From Candidatus Bathyarchaeota archaeon RBG_13_60_20 (GTDB taxonomy: Archaea; Thermoproteota; Bathyarchaeia; TCS64), in assembly GCA_001775965.1 (NCBI GenBank), contig MEZG01000055.1, positions 1-12,210 on the forward strand: DNA of 12,210 bases. Reading direction: 5' to 3'. Each line of letters opens with the position of its first letter. The first letter of the stretch is position 1. Both the position numbers and the translations under genes were made by a program. The notes under the pieces were generated by a model. The model made no database searches. It was given only the letters and a program-made list of their open reading frames with translations, and was not told where the DNA came from. Below are positions 7,264-12,210 of the stretch, piece after piece.

Positions 7264-7270
7264 TTTTTTT
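7264..7270 (+). terminator. T7 run ending the kynureninase transcript
   Basis: Seven consecutive T begin three bases after the TGA stop, with no strong hairpin before them. This is the usual form of an archaeal intrinsic terminator. Confidence 0.6.
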
Positions 7271-7272
7271 AG

Positions 7273-7323
7273 GTCGAATCCTGATAATATGAGGCTGGCT
7301 GCACTAGGTATCACAAGCAGCGC
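7273..7323 (-). pseudogene. Possible vapC (PIN toxin) stub after the orphan antitoxin
   Basis: Reading the minus strand in the frame that overlaps the antitoxin stop gives ALLVIPSAASLILSGFD. It resembles the first strand of archaeal VapC toxins (L-V-I-D-x-S-A-A-x-x-L-I-L) but with Pro in place of the first catalytic Asp. Directly after it the frame runs into the terminator and antisense of the kynureninase gene, so the rest of a PIN domain is missing. The position, overlapping the vapB stop, is exactly where vapC should begin. Only 17 residues support this, so it is suggestive rather than proven. Confidence 0.35.
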
Positions 7324-7559
7324 CGTCTCCTGATCTTTTCGGTGCTGTTCCAACCGGATACCGAGGGTGTCCTGAGGGCATCGGTCTCCTTCGCAGCTCT
7401 CTTAACCTTTTCCCTGTCGACCAGGAGGCGCCGGGCCTCCTCTTCCTCGATCTTGTTGACGATGGCTTGGCGAATGACCTCGCTCCAGTTAATGTTCTGG
7501 AGGCGCCTCATCTTGCGGCGGGTCTCGTCGTCGATCTTAGCGGAGACCACCTCTTCCAT
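7311..7559 (-). CDS. Orphan VapB-type ribbon-helix-helix antitoxin
   Basis: An 82-residue protein. The N-terminal EEVVSAKIDDETRRKMRRL, followed by NWSEVIRQAIVNKI, is a ribbon-helix-helix DNA-binding domain of the archaeal VapB kind. A charged helix and the tail GWNSTEKIRRRR follow; in family members such a tail binds the VapC toxin. The start is the ATG at 7557-7559, with TAAGATAAG centred about 26 bases upstream as a TATA-like box. The same frame is open further upstream, but that part has no family similarity. No intact VapC follows, only a possible stub. It may be a decayed module, a free transcriptional regulator, or an antitoxin for a toxin elsewhere. Confidence 0.75.
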   Translation of the reverse strand: MEEVVSAKIDDETRRKMRRLQNINWSEVIRQAIVNKIEEEEARRLLVDREKVKRAAKETDALRTPSVSGWNSTEKIRRRRCL

Positions 7560-7857
7560 GAGTGATGAAACTGGAACCGGTAAGATAAGTAATACGCTGG
7601 ATGCGTTGTTGACGGCCGTACCCAGAAACACATGGTAATAACAATAATCTGAGCCACCCACGAGCCTACCGTGAACAAAGGGCATCCCACGGACACCAGC
7701 CCCCGGTAGTCGCCACCTAATAACCCGGAAAAAGCCTCTGAACACGAAAACAAGCCCGAAAACGGGGAGTCGCGGCGACGACGACTACGCCCCCTCCCCC
7801 CACCCGTGCACGCACAGAGAAAAGGATCAACCCCGCCCCAACGCAGAGCACCGAGAA
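7560..7857. other. GC-rich stretch of about 300 bases without a convincing gene
   Basis: Between the antitoxin start and the MFS stop I see no credible protein: the only long minus-strand frame (to about 7861) has a biased, low-information product and lacks any family similarity. Contents: a TATA-like box for the antitoxin near 7581-7590; a potential hairpin at 7764-7794 (GGGG AGTCG, nine-base loop, CGACT ACG CCCC); and a C-rich run at 7787-7807, which makes the minus strand strongly G-rich there. The minus-strand T-runs at about 7728-7732 and 7756-7759 could end the MFS transcript. Confidence 0.5.
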
Positions 7858-9147
7858 TCAACCGCCAGATGGCTTCAAAGCCTCCCCGGGCCTACCCCTC
7901 ACCTCACGCGTCCACAGCAGAATAATCAGGAACGGAGGCACCATGAACACGATCTGAAGAGTGAACGGCAGAGTATGACTCACGTTATCATAGATCCAGC
8001 CCCCAAGCAGCTGACCCAGACTCATAGCCATCATGGTGAAGAACCCACTGCTACCATTCACCCTGCCACGATGCTCCGAGGCCACCAGGTCCGCGGTCCA
8101 AGCCGCCCCAGCGCTACTAATCAGCACCTGAAGAACCCCAATCAGGGTCATGGCCAGGATGAGCCTCCAGAAGTCGCCCCACAGGAACAACGGCACCGCC
8201 GCCGCCCAGAACACATAGCTAGCCAGAAGAGGCCACTTCTTGCCCACCATGTCGATGAGCTTCCCAGTGGGCAGCGCGAACACTATCATGGTCACGAACA
8301 TGGAGGCCATAATGAGGCTGAGCTGAAACTCGGTGATGCCCAGATCCTCCACCATGAAGAGAGTGAACACAGGCAGGAACATCCCCACCGTGAACATTGT
8401 GAGAACTTGGCTCACGAAGAGGGTGAAAGCATCCCTGGGCACCAATCTCCAGATCCCGACGCTCTCCTTCAGACTCACAGGGTAGCTGGCGGCCATCTCG
8501 GCCACATCGATCCTCTCAGGCCGCTCCAGCGTCTCCACGAGCCTCGTCCTAAGGGCAGCTGCTACGAAGAAGCCCACAGCCGCCAGGCCGTAGCTCAGCC
8601 TCATGGTGGGTATCAGCCCGATCCTGAGGTACAGGAACCCGGCTATGAGGGGCGAAGGCGTCGTGCTGACGCTGCCTATGAGGCGGACGATCCCGAAGCC
8701 CATGCCCCTCCTCTCCGGGGGTAGGCTGTCAGCGATGAGGGCCTCCAGGGCGGGGGCGTAGATGCCCGTGAAGCCCATGACGGCCGCCCCCAGCACTATC
8801 CACTCCCAGGTGGGCGCGAAGATGTAGACGATGCGGCTGAGGCCGGCTAGTGCCGTCATTGTCATTATGATCCACTTCCGGCCGTACCTGTCCGCGATGT
8901 AGCCCCCAGGGATCTGCATCAGCCCCCTGGCGACCATCTCGGCGGCCCCTATAATCCCGAGGCTTGCGGCCGTGCCCCCAAGGGCCTTAACGTACAGGGG
9001 GAAGTAGGTGCCCGGGAGCTCCGCGAAGAAGTCCACCACGAGCCAGCTGGCCATGAGGAGGAGGAAGTTGCCCTGTATGAAGCCGAACTCGCTGCGAAGG
9101 CGGGACAGGGCTCCACCCCTCTGGTTATCCGCACCTTCACCGCTCAT
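7858..9147 (-). CDS. Major facilitator superfamily transporter
   Basis: A 429-residue integral membrane protein with about twelve hydrophobic segments in two halves. The diagnostic MFS motif A appears after helix 2 as GGYIADRYGRK (about residues 81-91) and again, degenerate, in the second half as GKLIDMVGKKW. The long loop between the halves contains RTRLVETLERPERID. It would move a small solute across the cytoplasmic membrane by an ion-coupled or uniport mechanism; the cargo cannot be read from the sequence (drug or sugar efflux types are plausible). Start: ATG at 9145-9147 has AGGTGA five bases upstream; an in-frame GTG at 9156 overlaps that ribosome site and is less likely. A TTTAAAG box near 9185-9191 fits as promoter. 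Codon third positions shift towards G/T in the last third of the gene. Confidence 0.9.
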   Translation of the reverse strand: MSGEGADNQRGGALSRLRSEFGFIQGNFLLLMASWLVVDFFAELPGTYFPLYVKALGGTAASLGIIGAAEMVARGLMQIPGGYIADRYGRKWIIMTMTALAGLSRIVYIFAPTWEWIVLGAAVMGFTGIYAPALEALIADSLPPERRGMGFGIVRLIGSVSTTPSPLIAGFLYLRIGLIPTMRLSYGLAAVGFFVAAALRTRLVETLERPERIDVAEMAASYPVSLKESVGIWRLVPRDAFTLFVSQVLTMFTVGMFLPVFTLFMVEDLGITEFQLSLIMASMFVTMIVFALPTGKLIDMVGKKWPLLASYVFWAAAVPLFLWGDFWRLILAMTLIGVLQVLISSAGAAWTADLVASEHRGRVNGSSGFFTMMAMSLGQLLGGWIYDNVSHTLPFTLQIVFMVPPFLIILLWTREVRGRPGEALKPSGG

Positions 9148-9183
9148 CGCCGTCACCTACGAAGCGTTAACTTAATCTAGTCT

Positions 9184-9191
9184 CTTTAAAG
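9184..9191 (-). promoter_or_regulatory. TATA box of the MFS transporter gene
   Basis: CTTTAAAG reads the same on both strands and lies 37-44 bases before the ATG at 9147. Transcription would start near 9162, leaving a leader of about 15 bases that contains the AGGTGA ribosome site. Confidence 0.5.
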
Positions 9192-9227
9192 TTTAGGCCG
9201 AGCCAAGAAGAGAGATGCGTGCATGGC

Positions 9228-9329
9228 CTATGAGGGCTGCCTGTCCCGTAGCCTCCGAACCATGTAGAGGGCTACAGCACCGTTCACCAGGAAGACGAGC
9301 AGGGGGAGGAAAACGTACTGTGAGTTCAC
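9228..9329 (-). CDS. Possible small single-helix membrane protein (or C-terminal anchor remnant)
   Basis: A 33-codon frame from a GTG to TAG. It encodes a short polar start (MNSQYV), a hydrophobic segment FLPLLVFLVNGAVALY, and a basic tail MVRRLRDRQPS: a standard stop-transfer anchor with the positive end inside. The GTG overlaps the stop of an upstream 47-codon frame as GTGA, the same coupling as moaC/moaB. The frame also continues upstream of the GTG (STIKPHGVEHTV) to a TAG near 9378, which fits the alternative that this is the decayed C-terminus of an anchored surface protein. I do not recognise a family. Confidence 0.35.
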   Translation of the reverse strand: MNSQYVFLPLLVFLVNGAVALYMVRRLRDRQPS

Positions 9330-9469
9330 AGTGTGCTCAACTCCATGTGGCTTGATAGTGCTAGAGCGGAGGCTCCTGTAATATTCCTAGCTGCTGAGCC
9401 GTGCTTGAAATTCAGCACCGATGCATACTTCTCATGACTCAGCTCCGCCATCATGACCCTCTCACCCAT
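9326..9469 (-). CDS. Possible small unknown protein, upstream partner of the single-helix frame
   Basis: A 47-codon frame from ATG (9467-9469), beginning MGERVMMAELSHEKYASVLN, with no recognised family. A TATA-like ATTATATT (9490-9497, minus strand) lies about 25 bases upstream, as for a leaderless transcript. Its TGA overlaps the next frame as GTGA. The frame is open upstream of the ATG to a TAA near 9512, so it may instead be the tail of a longer lost gene, shifted relative to the anchor that follows. Coding status is uncertain. Confidence 0.3.
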   Translation of the reverse strand: MGERVMMAELSHEKYASVLNFKHGSAARNITGASALALSSHMELSTL

Positions 9470-9499
9470 CTGTAACCTTGGAATCCTCGAATATAATCC

Positions 9500-9508
9500 C
9501 TTAAAATA
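9500..9508 (+). promoter_or_regulatory. TATA box of the small membrane protein gene
   Basis: CTTAAAATA is centred about 33 bases before the ATG at 9538, which implies a leader of only a few bases. It almost abuts the minus-strand ATTATATT at 9490-9497. Confidence 0.5.
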
Positions 9509-9537
9509 GCCTTACGGGTAAGATCCTCCCGGTCGCT

Positions 9538-9972
9538 ATGGTGAACTCCAAGCTGCTTATAACCGGGTTTAGGGCATGGCTCATGGAGATACTGGTGGCA
9601 GGCTTCAACTACTTCGTCCTCATGAACACGATCTACGAGCCCAGGCTGGGGGCCCTGGCCGCCCACCAGATAGGCATGGCCACCAGGATTCTGGTCATCT
9701 TCGTCTTCGCATTCTACCTGCTCCGCATCGTAAAGGACTACGAGACCTTGGACCTTGTCCACGTGGGCCTCATGTGGCTCACTCTTACGCTGGTCTTCGA
9801 GTGGGTGGGCAGCCTCGCCATCGGCAGGCCCGTGGAGGAGATACTCGTGGGTTGGAACATCCTGGAGGGCTACATGTGGCCCTACGTGCTCCTAGCCTAC
9901 CTCTCGTCGAACCTCATAGTGGGCACGACCCTACGGCCAGGCAAAAAATGTTCGCCGAGCAGCTCATCATGA
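9538..9972 (+). CDS. Conserved-looking four-helix membrane protein of unknown function
   Basis: A 144-residue protein with four hydrophobic segments at roughly residues 13-30, 48-65, 73-91 and 110-130. Polar landmarks inside or next to the helices, LVFEWVGSLAIGRP (85-98) and GWNILEGYMWPYVLL (105-119), look conserved and functional. I recall similar small bacterial and archaeal membrane proteins of unknown function but cannot name the family. The ATG at 9538 has a TATA box at the right distance and no ribosome site. The last residues, KKCSPSSSS, come after an A6 run and look unlike a natural C-terminus. A -1 shift there would instead give a charged tail ending at 10022. It is convergent with vapBC. 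Confidence 0.7.
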   Translation: MVNSKLLITGFRAWLMEILVAGFNYFVLMNTIYEPRLGALAAHQIGMATRILVIFVFAFYLLRIVKDYETLDLVHVGLMWLTLTLVFEWVGSLAIGRPVEEILVGWNILEGYMWPYVLLAYLSSNLIVGTTLRPGKKCSPSSSS

Positions 9973-10022
9973 CTAACGACGAGTTCCAGTACCTGCAGGC
10001 CAAGAAGAGGGAGTTCATGTAG
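9969..10022 (+). CDS. Possible coupled mini-frame or frameshifted tail of the membrane protein
   Basis: The frame MTNDEFQYLQAKKREFM starts with an ATG that overlaps the stop of the membrane protein gene as ATGA. The same frame is open back through the A6 run at 9943-9948 (ATG at 9948, MFAEQLI before the second Met). It may be a short soluble tail joined to the membrane protein by frameshifting or a sequencing/assembly indel, or meaningless. Seventeen residues are too few to identify. Confidence 0.25.
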   Translation: MTNDEFQYLQAKKREFM

Positions 10023-10079
10023 AGCCTACGGATCCCCCCGACCCCGAGATAGCTCAACACTAAAGGAAACAGGGGCCCT

Positions 10080-10469
10080 CTAGAGGTCCGCGCTGCTAAT
10101 GGCGTCTATATGTCTGCGCGCCTTCAAAAGTAGAGTCTTGTCGTCAGTTACTAGAACCGATCCGCTGACCTTCGCTGCGGTAATGTAGTATGCGTCGTAG
10201 TATGACAAGCCCTCCTCGCATGCCATATGTAGTGCGTCCCCCACTTGGGGGAGGGTGATGGTGTCCATCAACGTGACGGACTCAACAATTTTCGTAAACA
10301 TTTGGGCTCCCTCCTCCTCAAGTAGCTCGCCGGTGAGCTTAACCCGCTTACAGATCGCGTTTCCTATCTCATATTCTGCGAGGGACACCGTTTTCCCTAC
10401 CATGAACACCATGGGCGTGTTCCTGTGGCTCAGGTTAATTATGGCTGAGGCGTCGAAGAGAAGGCTCAT
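10080..10469 (-). CDS. vapC: VapC toxin, PIN-domain ribonuclease
   Basis: A 129-residue PIN-domain endoribonuclease, the toxin of a type II toxin-antitoxin pair. VapC enzymes cut RNA using Mg2+ held by four acidic residues. Candidates here are D6 (LLFDASAII), E34 (LAEYEIGNAI), D92 (SYYDAYYITAA) and D109 or D110 (SVLVTDDKTLL), so the active site appears intact. Length is normal for the family. Its ATG overlaps the vapB stop by four bases (ATGA), the usual coupling that keeps antitoxin made first. The target RNA cannot be read from sequence. Confidence 0.92.
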   Translation of the reverse strand: MSLLFDASAIINLSHRNTPMVFMVGKTVSLAEYEIGNAICKRVKLTGELLEEEGAQMFTKIVESVTLMDTITLPQVGDALHMACEEGLSYYDAYYITAAKVSGSVLVTDDKTLLLKARRHIDAISSADL

Positions 10470-10696
10470 CTCTCATCCCTCGTCTCCCGTATCGCCTTCA
10501 CCCACGACTCTTCGCTTACCTTACGAAGCAGAGGGACGATCTCGGATATGCCTTCGGCTGCTTTTTCTAGTTTTCGCTGCAGTATGGCGTCGTCAACGGC
10601 CTTCTTGATGACCTCAGATGGGCTAATGCCGAGTTCATTCATCTCTTCCTTCTTCCTTTTCTCTATCTTCGCGGATACTGTGGCCATCTCGGTCAT
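10466..10696 (-). CDS. vapB: VapB antitoxin, ribbon-helix-helix type
   Basis: A 76-residue antitoxin that should bind and block the VapC encoded next to it and repress its own promoter. The N-terminal strand ATVSAKIEKRKKEEM plus the helices NELG and SPSEVIKKAVDDAI form a ribbon-helix-helix domain. The C-terminal VSEESWVKAIRETRDER is the charged, toxin-contacting tail seen in archaeal VapB proteins and resembles the tail of the orphan antitoxin at 7311-7559. Two ATGs are possible (10696 and 10687); the first is preferred by the position of the TATA box and because one operator arm ends exactly on it. The downstream vapC overlaps by ATGA. Confidence 0.85.
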   Translation of the reverse strand: MTEMATVSAKIEKRKKEEMNELGISPSEVIKKAVDDAILQRKLEKAAEGISEIVPLLRKVSEESWVKAIRETRDER

Positions 10697-10731
10697 TATA
10701 CTACCAAAGGTAATACGGTTTCGTAGTATAA
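10696..10731. promoter_or_regulatory. vapBC promoter and inverted-repeat operator
   Basis: TTATACTAC (10696-10704) and GTAGTATAA (10723-10731) form a perfect 9-base inverted repeat with 27 bases between arm centres. The right arm overlaps the TATA box (TATTTATA on the minus strand, 10727-10734); the left arm touches the vapB start codon and the expected transcription start. An RHH antitoxin bound here would block both TBP and initiation, which fits known VapB autoregulation. Confidence 0.75.
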
Positions 10732-10793
10732 ATACGTTGTAAAATTCCTTATAGTTTAATATCTTTTTTAATCATCTGTCCAGCCGGGAACAG

Positions 10794-10803
10794 TTTTTTT
10801 AGT
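10794..10803 (+). promoter_or_regulatory. Candidate TATA box of the CoA-transferase gene
   Basis: TTTTTTTAGT lies about 31 bases before the ATG at 10831, giving a very short leader; no ribosome site precedes the ATG. A weaker alternative is GTTTAATAT at 10754-10762. The T6 at 10764-10769 and this T7 could also act as terminators for anything read from the left. Confidence 0.35.
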
Positions 10804-10830
10804 ACCCTGCGCGCCTTAACATGATTCGGC

Positions 10831-11994
10831 ATGGACAAGATACTAGAGGACGTCAGGGTACTCGACTTCACCCACGTCTGGTTCGGCCCCTACTGCACCA
10901 TGATGCTGGGCGAGCTGGGCGCCGAGGTCATCATGGTTGAGCCCCCGTGGGGCAACATCGGCCGCCTGGGCCCCGGGGAGCTCTACAAGGGCACGGCCAC
11001 AACCTTCTGGGCACTGAACCAGAACAAGAGGAACGTGGCGGTGGACCTCAAGAACCCGGAGGCCATGGCGCTGGTGAAGGAGCTGGTGAAGAAGAGCGAC
11101 GTGGTGGTCCAGAACTTCGCGCCGGGCGCCATGGAGCGCCTCGGCCTGGGCTACGACGTGCTCAAGGCGCTCAACCCCAAGATAGTATACGCGGCCCTCA
11201 GCGGCTTCGGCCAGACGGGCCCCTACAGCAGGTACGGCAGCTACGCGGTGGTGGCCGAGGCCATAAGCGGCCACACCTATGCCACGGGCAAGGGCATCAG
11301 CCCCGACCACCCGCCTGTGACCATGGCGGGGGCCCTGGGCGACCTGGGGCCCGCCATCTACGCGGCCTTCGCCATCGTCGCCGCCCTCAGGCACAGGGAC
11401 CGGACGGGCGTCGGCCAGATGATCGACGTGTGCCAGGTGGACACCATGGTGGCCTTCAACTGCTGCTCCTCCGTCGCCTACGACATGTTCAAGGAGAGCC
11501 CCATAGCGAGGCGGCTGAAGCGGCCTCAGGACCCTAACAGGATATGGGGCGTCTTCCCCGTGAAGGATGGCTGGGTGCAGATCGCGGGTGAGCGGGGTAA
11601 GGCGATTGAGAACCTGAAGCAGGAGCTGGGGGTGGACGAGGTGAGCAAGGAGATGGTACAGGAGCGCATCGGTGGCAAGACTCGGATGGAGGCGTTCCAG
11701 TGGCTGGCCAACCTGGGCTTCCCCTGCGCCCCCATCTACGAGGCTCACGAGGCCATGTGGGACCCCCACCTGAAGGCCCGGGGGATGTGGGTGGATGTGG
11801 AGAGCCCGGTGGCGGGCAGGTACACGGTGCCTAACTTCCCTGTGAAGTTCAGCGAGACGCCTGGGGAGGTGGAGAGCGCCTCGCCCGCCATAGGGATGCA
11901 CACCAGGGAGGTGTTTAGGGGGCTCCTGGGTAAGTCGGATGCGGAGCTGGACGCACTTGAGAAGGCGGGCGCCATAGCCCAGTGGAAGGGCTGA
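10831..11994 (+). CDS. Class III (CaiB/BaiF family) acyl-CoA transferase
   Basis: A 387-residue enzyme that moves CoA between carboxylic acids through an enzyme-bound aspartyl-CoA anhydride. The family start VRVLDFTHVWFGPYCTMMLG, then GAEVIMVEPPWG, is followed by LNQNKRNVAVDLKNPE and VVQNFAPGAMERLGLGY. The catalytic Asp is D171 in GALGDLGPAIYA, and TGVGQMIDVC comes after it. All are standard for family III transferases such as formyl-CoA:oxalate and carnitine CoA-transferases. The substrate pair cannot be deduced: no acyl-CoA ligase, dehydrogenase or lyase neighbours are visible. The gene stands alone, with its own promoter. From about 11560 on, codon third positions become more G-rich than in the first half. 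Confidence 0.92.
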   Translation: MDKILEDVRVLDFTHVWFGPYCTMMLGELGAEVIMVEPPWGNIGRLGPGELYKGTATTFWALNQNKRNVAVDLKNPEAMALVKELVKKSDVVVQNFAPGAMERLGLGYDVLKALNPKIVYAALSGFGQTGPYSRYGSYAVVAEAISGHTYATGKGISPDHPPVTMAGALGDLGPAIYAAFAIVAALRHRDRTGVGQMIDVCQVDTMVAFNCCSSVAYDMFKESPIARRLKRPQDPNRIWGVFPVKDGWVQIAGERGKAIENLKQELGVDEVSKEMVQERIGGKTRMEAFQWLANLGFPCAPIYEAHEAMWDPHLKARGMWVDVESPVAGRYTVPNFPVKFSETPGEVESASPAIGMHTREVFRGLLGKSDAELDALEKAGAIAQWKG

Positions 11995-12000
11995 CCCCAC

Positions 12001-12005
12001 TTTTT
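12001..12005 (+). terminator. T-run after the CoA-transferase
   Basis: A TTTTT run six bases after the TGA stop, with a second T5 at 12022-12026. These fit an archaeal U-tract terminator. Confidence 0.45.
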
Positions 12006-12018
12006 CTTGTGAGTTGAG

Positions 12019-12156
12019 CCGCTTTTTGCCGGGTCACCTTACTGTTGTAGTAAGAAGCGTTTCTGCGGCTTATGACTACTGTAGTTATAATGGTTTTCCG
12101 CCGCTTGTTACTACTGTAGTAATAAGGCGTTTTCAGGCCGCTTACCGGCCTACTGC
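12019..12156. repeat. Degenerate tandem array of palindromes, period about 34-35 bases
   Basis: Three palindromic 15-mers lie at 12039-12053 (TTACTGTTGTAGTAA), 12073-12087 (TGACTACTGTAGTTA) and 12108-12122 (TTACTACTGTAGTAA, perfect around a central T); the spacings are 34 and 35 bases. The stretches between them are also related: GCGTTTC, GGTTTTCCGCCGCTT, GCGTTTTCAGGCCGCTT. A possible fourth, decayed unit begins at 12142 (TTACCGGCC). The second copy extends to a 10-base-pair stem with one G-T pair, the third to about 13 pairs with a bulge. The array lies after the CoA-transferase and before whatever begins past the window. Operator array, RNA hairpin series or iteron-like element are all possible. 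Confidence 0.75.
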
Positions 12157-12194
12157 CTGACCAATGTGCTGTGATTCTGTATGGAATGGACGCC

Positions 12195-12200
12195 TTTTTT
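12195..12200 (+). other. T6 run near the right edge
   Basis: GCCTTTTTTGCG: either a terminator or the TATA region of a gene starting beyond the window. No gene is visible in the last 200 bases. Confidence 0.25.
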
Positions 12201-12210
12201 GCGTAGAATG

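Larger units (their letters stand above)
9157..9537. other. Gene-poor stretch between the MFS gene and the small membrane protein
   Basis: About 380 bases. Apart from the MFS promoter at the left and the divergent TATA-like boxes near 9490-9508 at the right, the only content I can support is the pair of tiny overlapping minus-strand frames. No RNA gene, repeat or insertion-sequence end was seen. Confidence 0.5.

Noticed and set aside
7560..7745. Longer N-terminus for the orphan antitoxin
   Set aside because: The extra 62 residues have no RHH-family counterpart, and a TATA-like box sits correctly for the ATG at 7559.
7508..7861. A 117-codon minus-strand frame between the MFS gene and the orphan antitoxin
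   Set aside because: Low-complexity Arg/Gly/Ser-rich product with no family, overlapping the antitoxin in another frame. It may only reflect base composition.
7975..8724. A 249-codon plus-strand frame inside the MFS gene
   Set aside because: His/Gln/Pro-rich shadow of the transporter on the opposite strand.
10843..12000. A 385-codon open frame on the minus strand opposite the CoA-transferase
   Set aside because: It is the mirror of a gene with clear family motifs in a GC-rich genome. The product is rich in His, Leu, Gly and Arg and has no recognisable domain.
12019..12160. CRISPR array
   Set aside because: Units of about 35 bases are repeated throughout, including the filler. There are no unique spacers between conserved repeats, the dyads are degenerate, and no cas gene is in the window.

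Overview
The window looks like part of a GC-rich archaeal chromosome, most likely a thermophile of the Thermoproteota (TACK) side. The clade is inference and I cannot name a genus. The signs are: arginine written mostly as AGG; frequent GTG and TTG starts; AT-rich TATA boxes about 24-34 bases upstream of start codons, with no Shine-Dalgarno sequence (leaderless or nearly leaderless transcripts); GGAGG/GGTGA ribosome sites inside operons; bare T-runs at transcript ends; and archaeal VapB/VapC pairs.

Left part (1-5925): a molybdenum/tungsten cofactor locus. On the minus strand a tungstate-type ABC importer is read right to left: tupA (binding protein), tupB (permease) and tupC (ATPase, cut by the left edge). 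Across a 120-base divergent promoter region starts a tightly packed plus-strand operon, moaA-moaD-moaE-moaC-moaB-moeA. Together these import the oxyanion, turn GTP into cyclic pyranopterin monophosphate (MoaA, MoaC), add the dithiolene sulfurs (MoaD/MoaE), adenylate molybdopterin (MoaB) and insert the metal (MoeA). The MoaD-activating enzyme (MoeB type) and any nucleotide-attaching enzyme are not in this window.

Middle (5926-9160): a divergent kynureninase-like PLP enzyme with its own TATA box and a T7 terminator; then, on the minus strand, an orphan ribbon-helix-helix VapB antitoxin whose VapC partner seems reduced to a stub of about 17 residues; a GC-rich stretch of about 300 bases without a convincing gene; and a 12-helix MFS transporter.

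Right part (9161-12210): a gene-poor stretch holding two overlapping tiny minus-strand reading frames, either a small membrane-protein pair or the decayed C-terminus of an anchored surface protein; a small plus-strand four-helix membrane protein with an A6 run and a possible frame change at its end; a complete vapBC toxin-antitoxin pair with a clear inverted-repeat operator; a class III (CaiB/BaiF) CoA-transferase; and, at the right edge, a degenerate array of three palindromes about 34-35 bases apart. The half-sites of this array closely resemble the arms of the vapBC operator. That array, its link to vapBC, and the orphan antitoxin are the most interesting items in the window.
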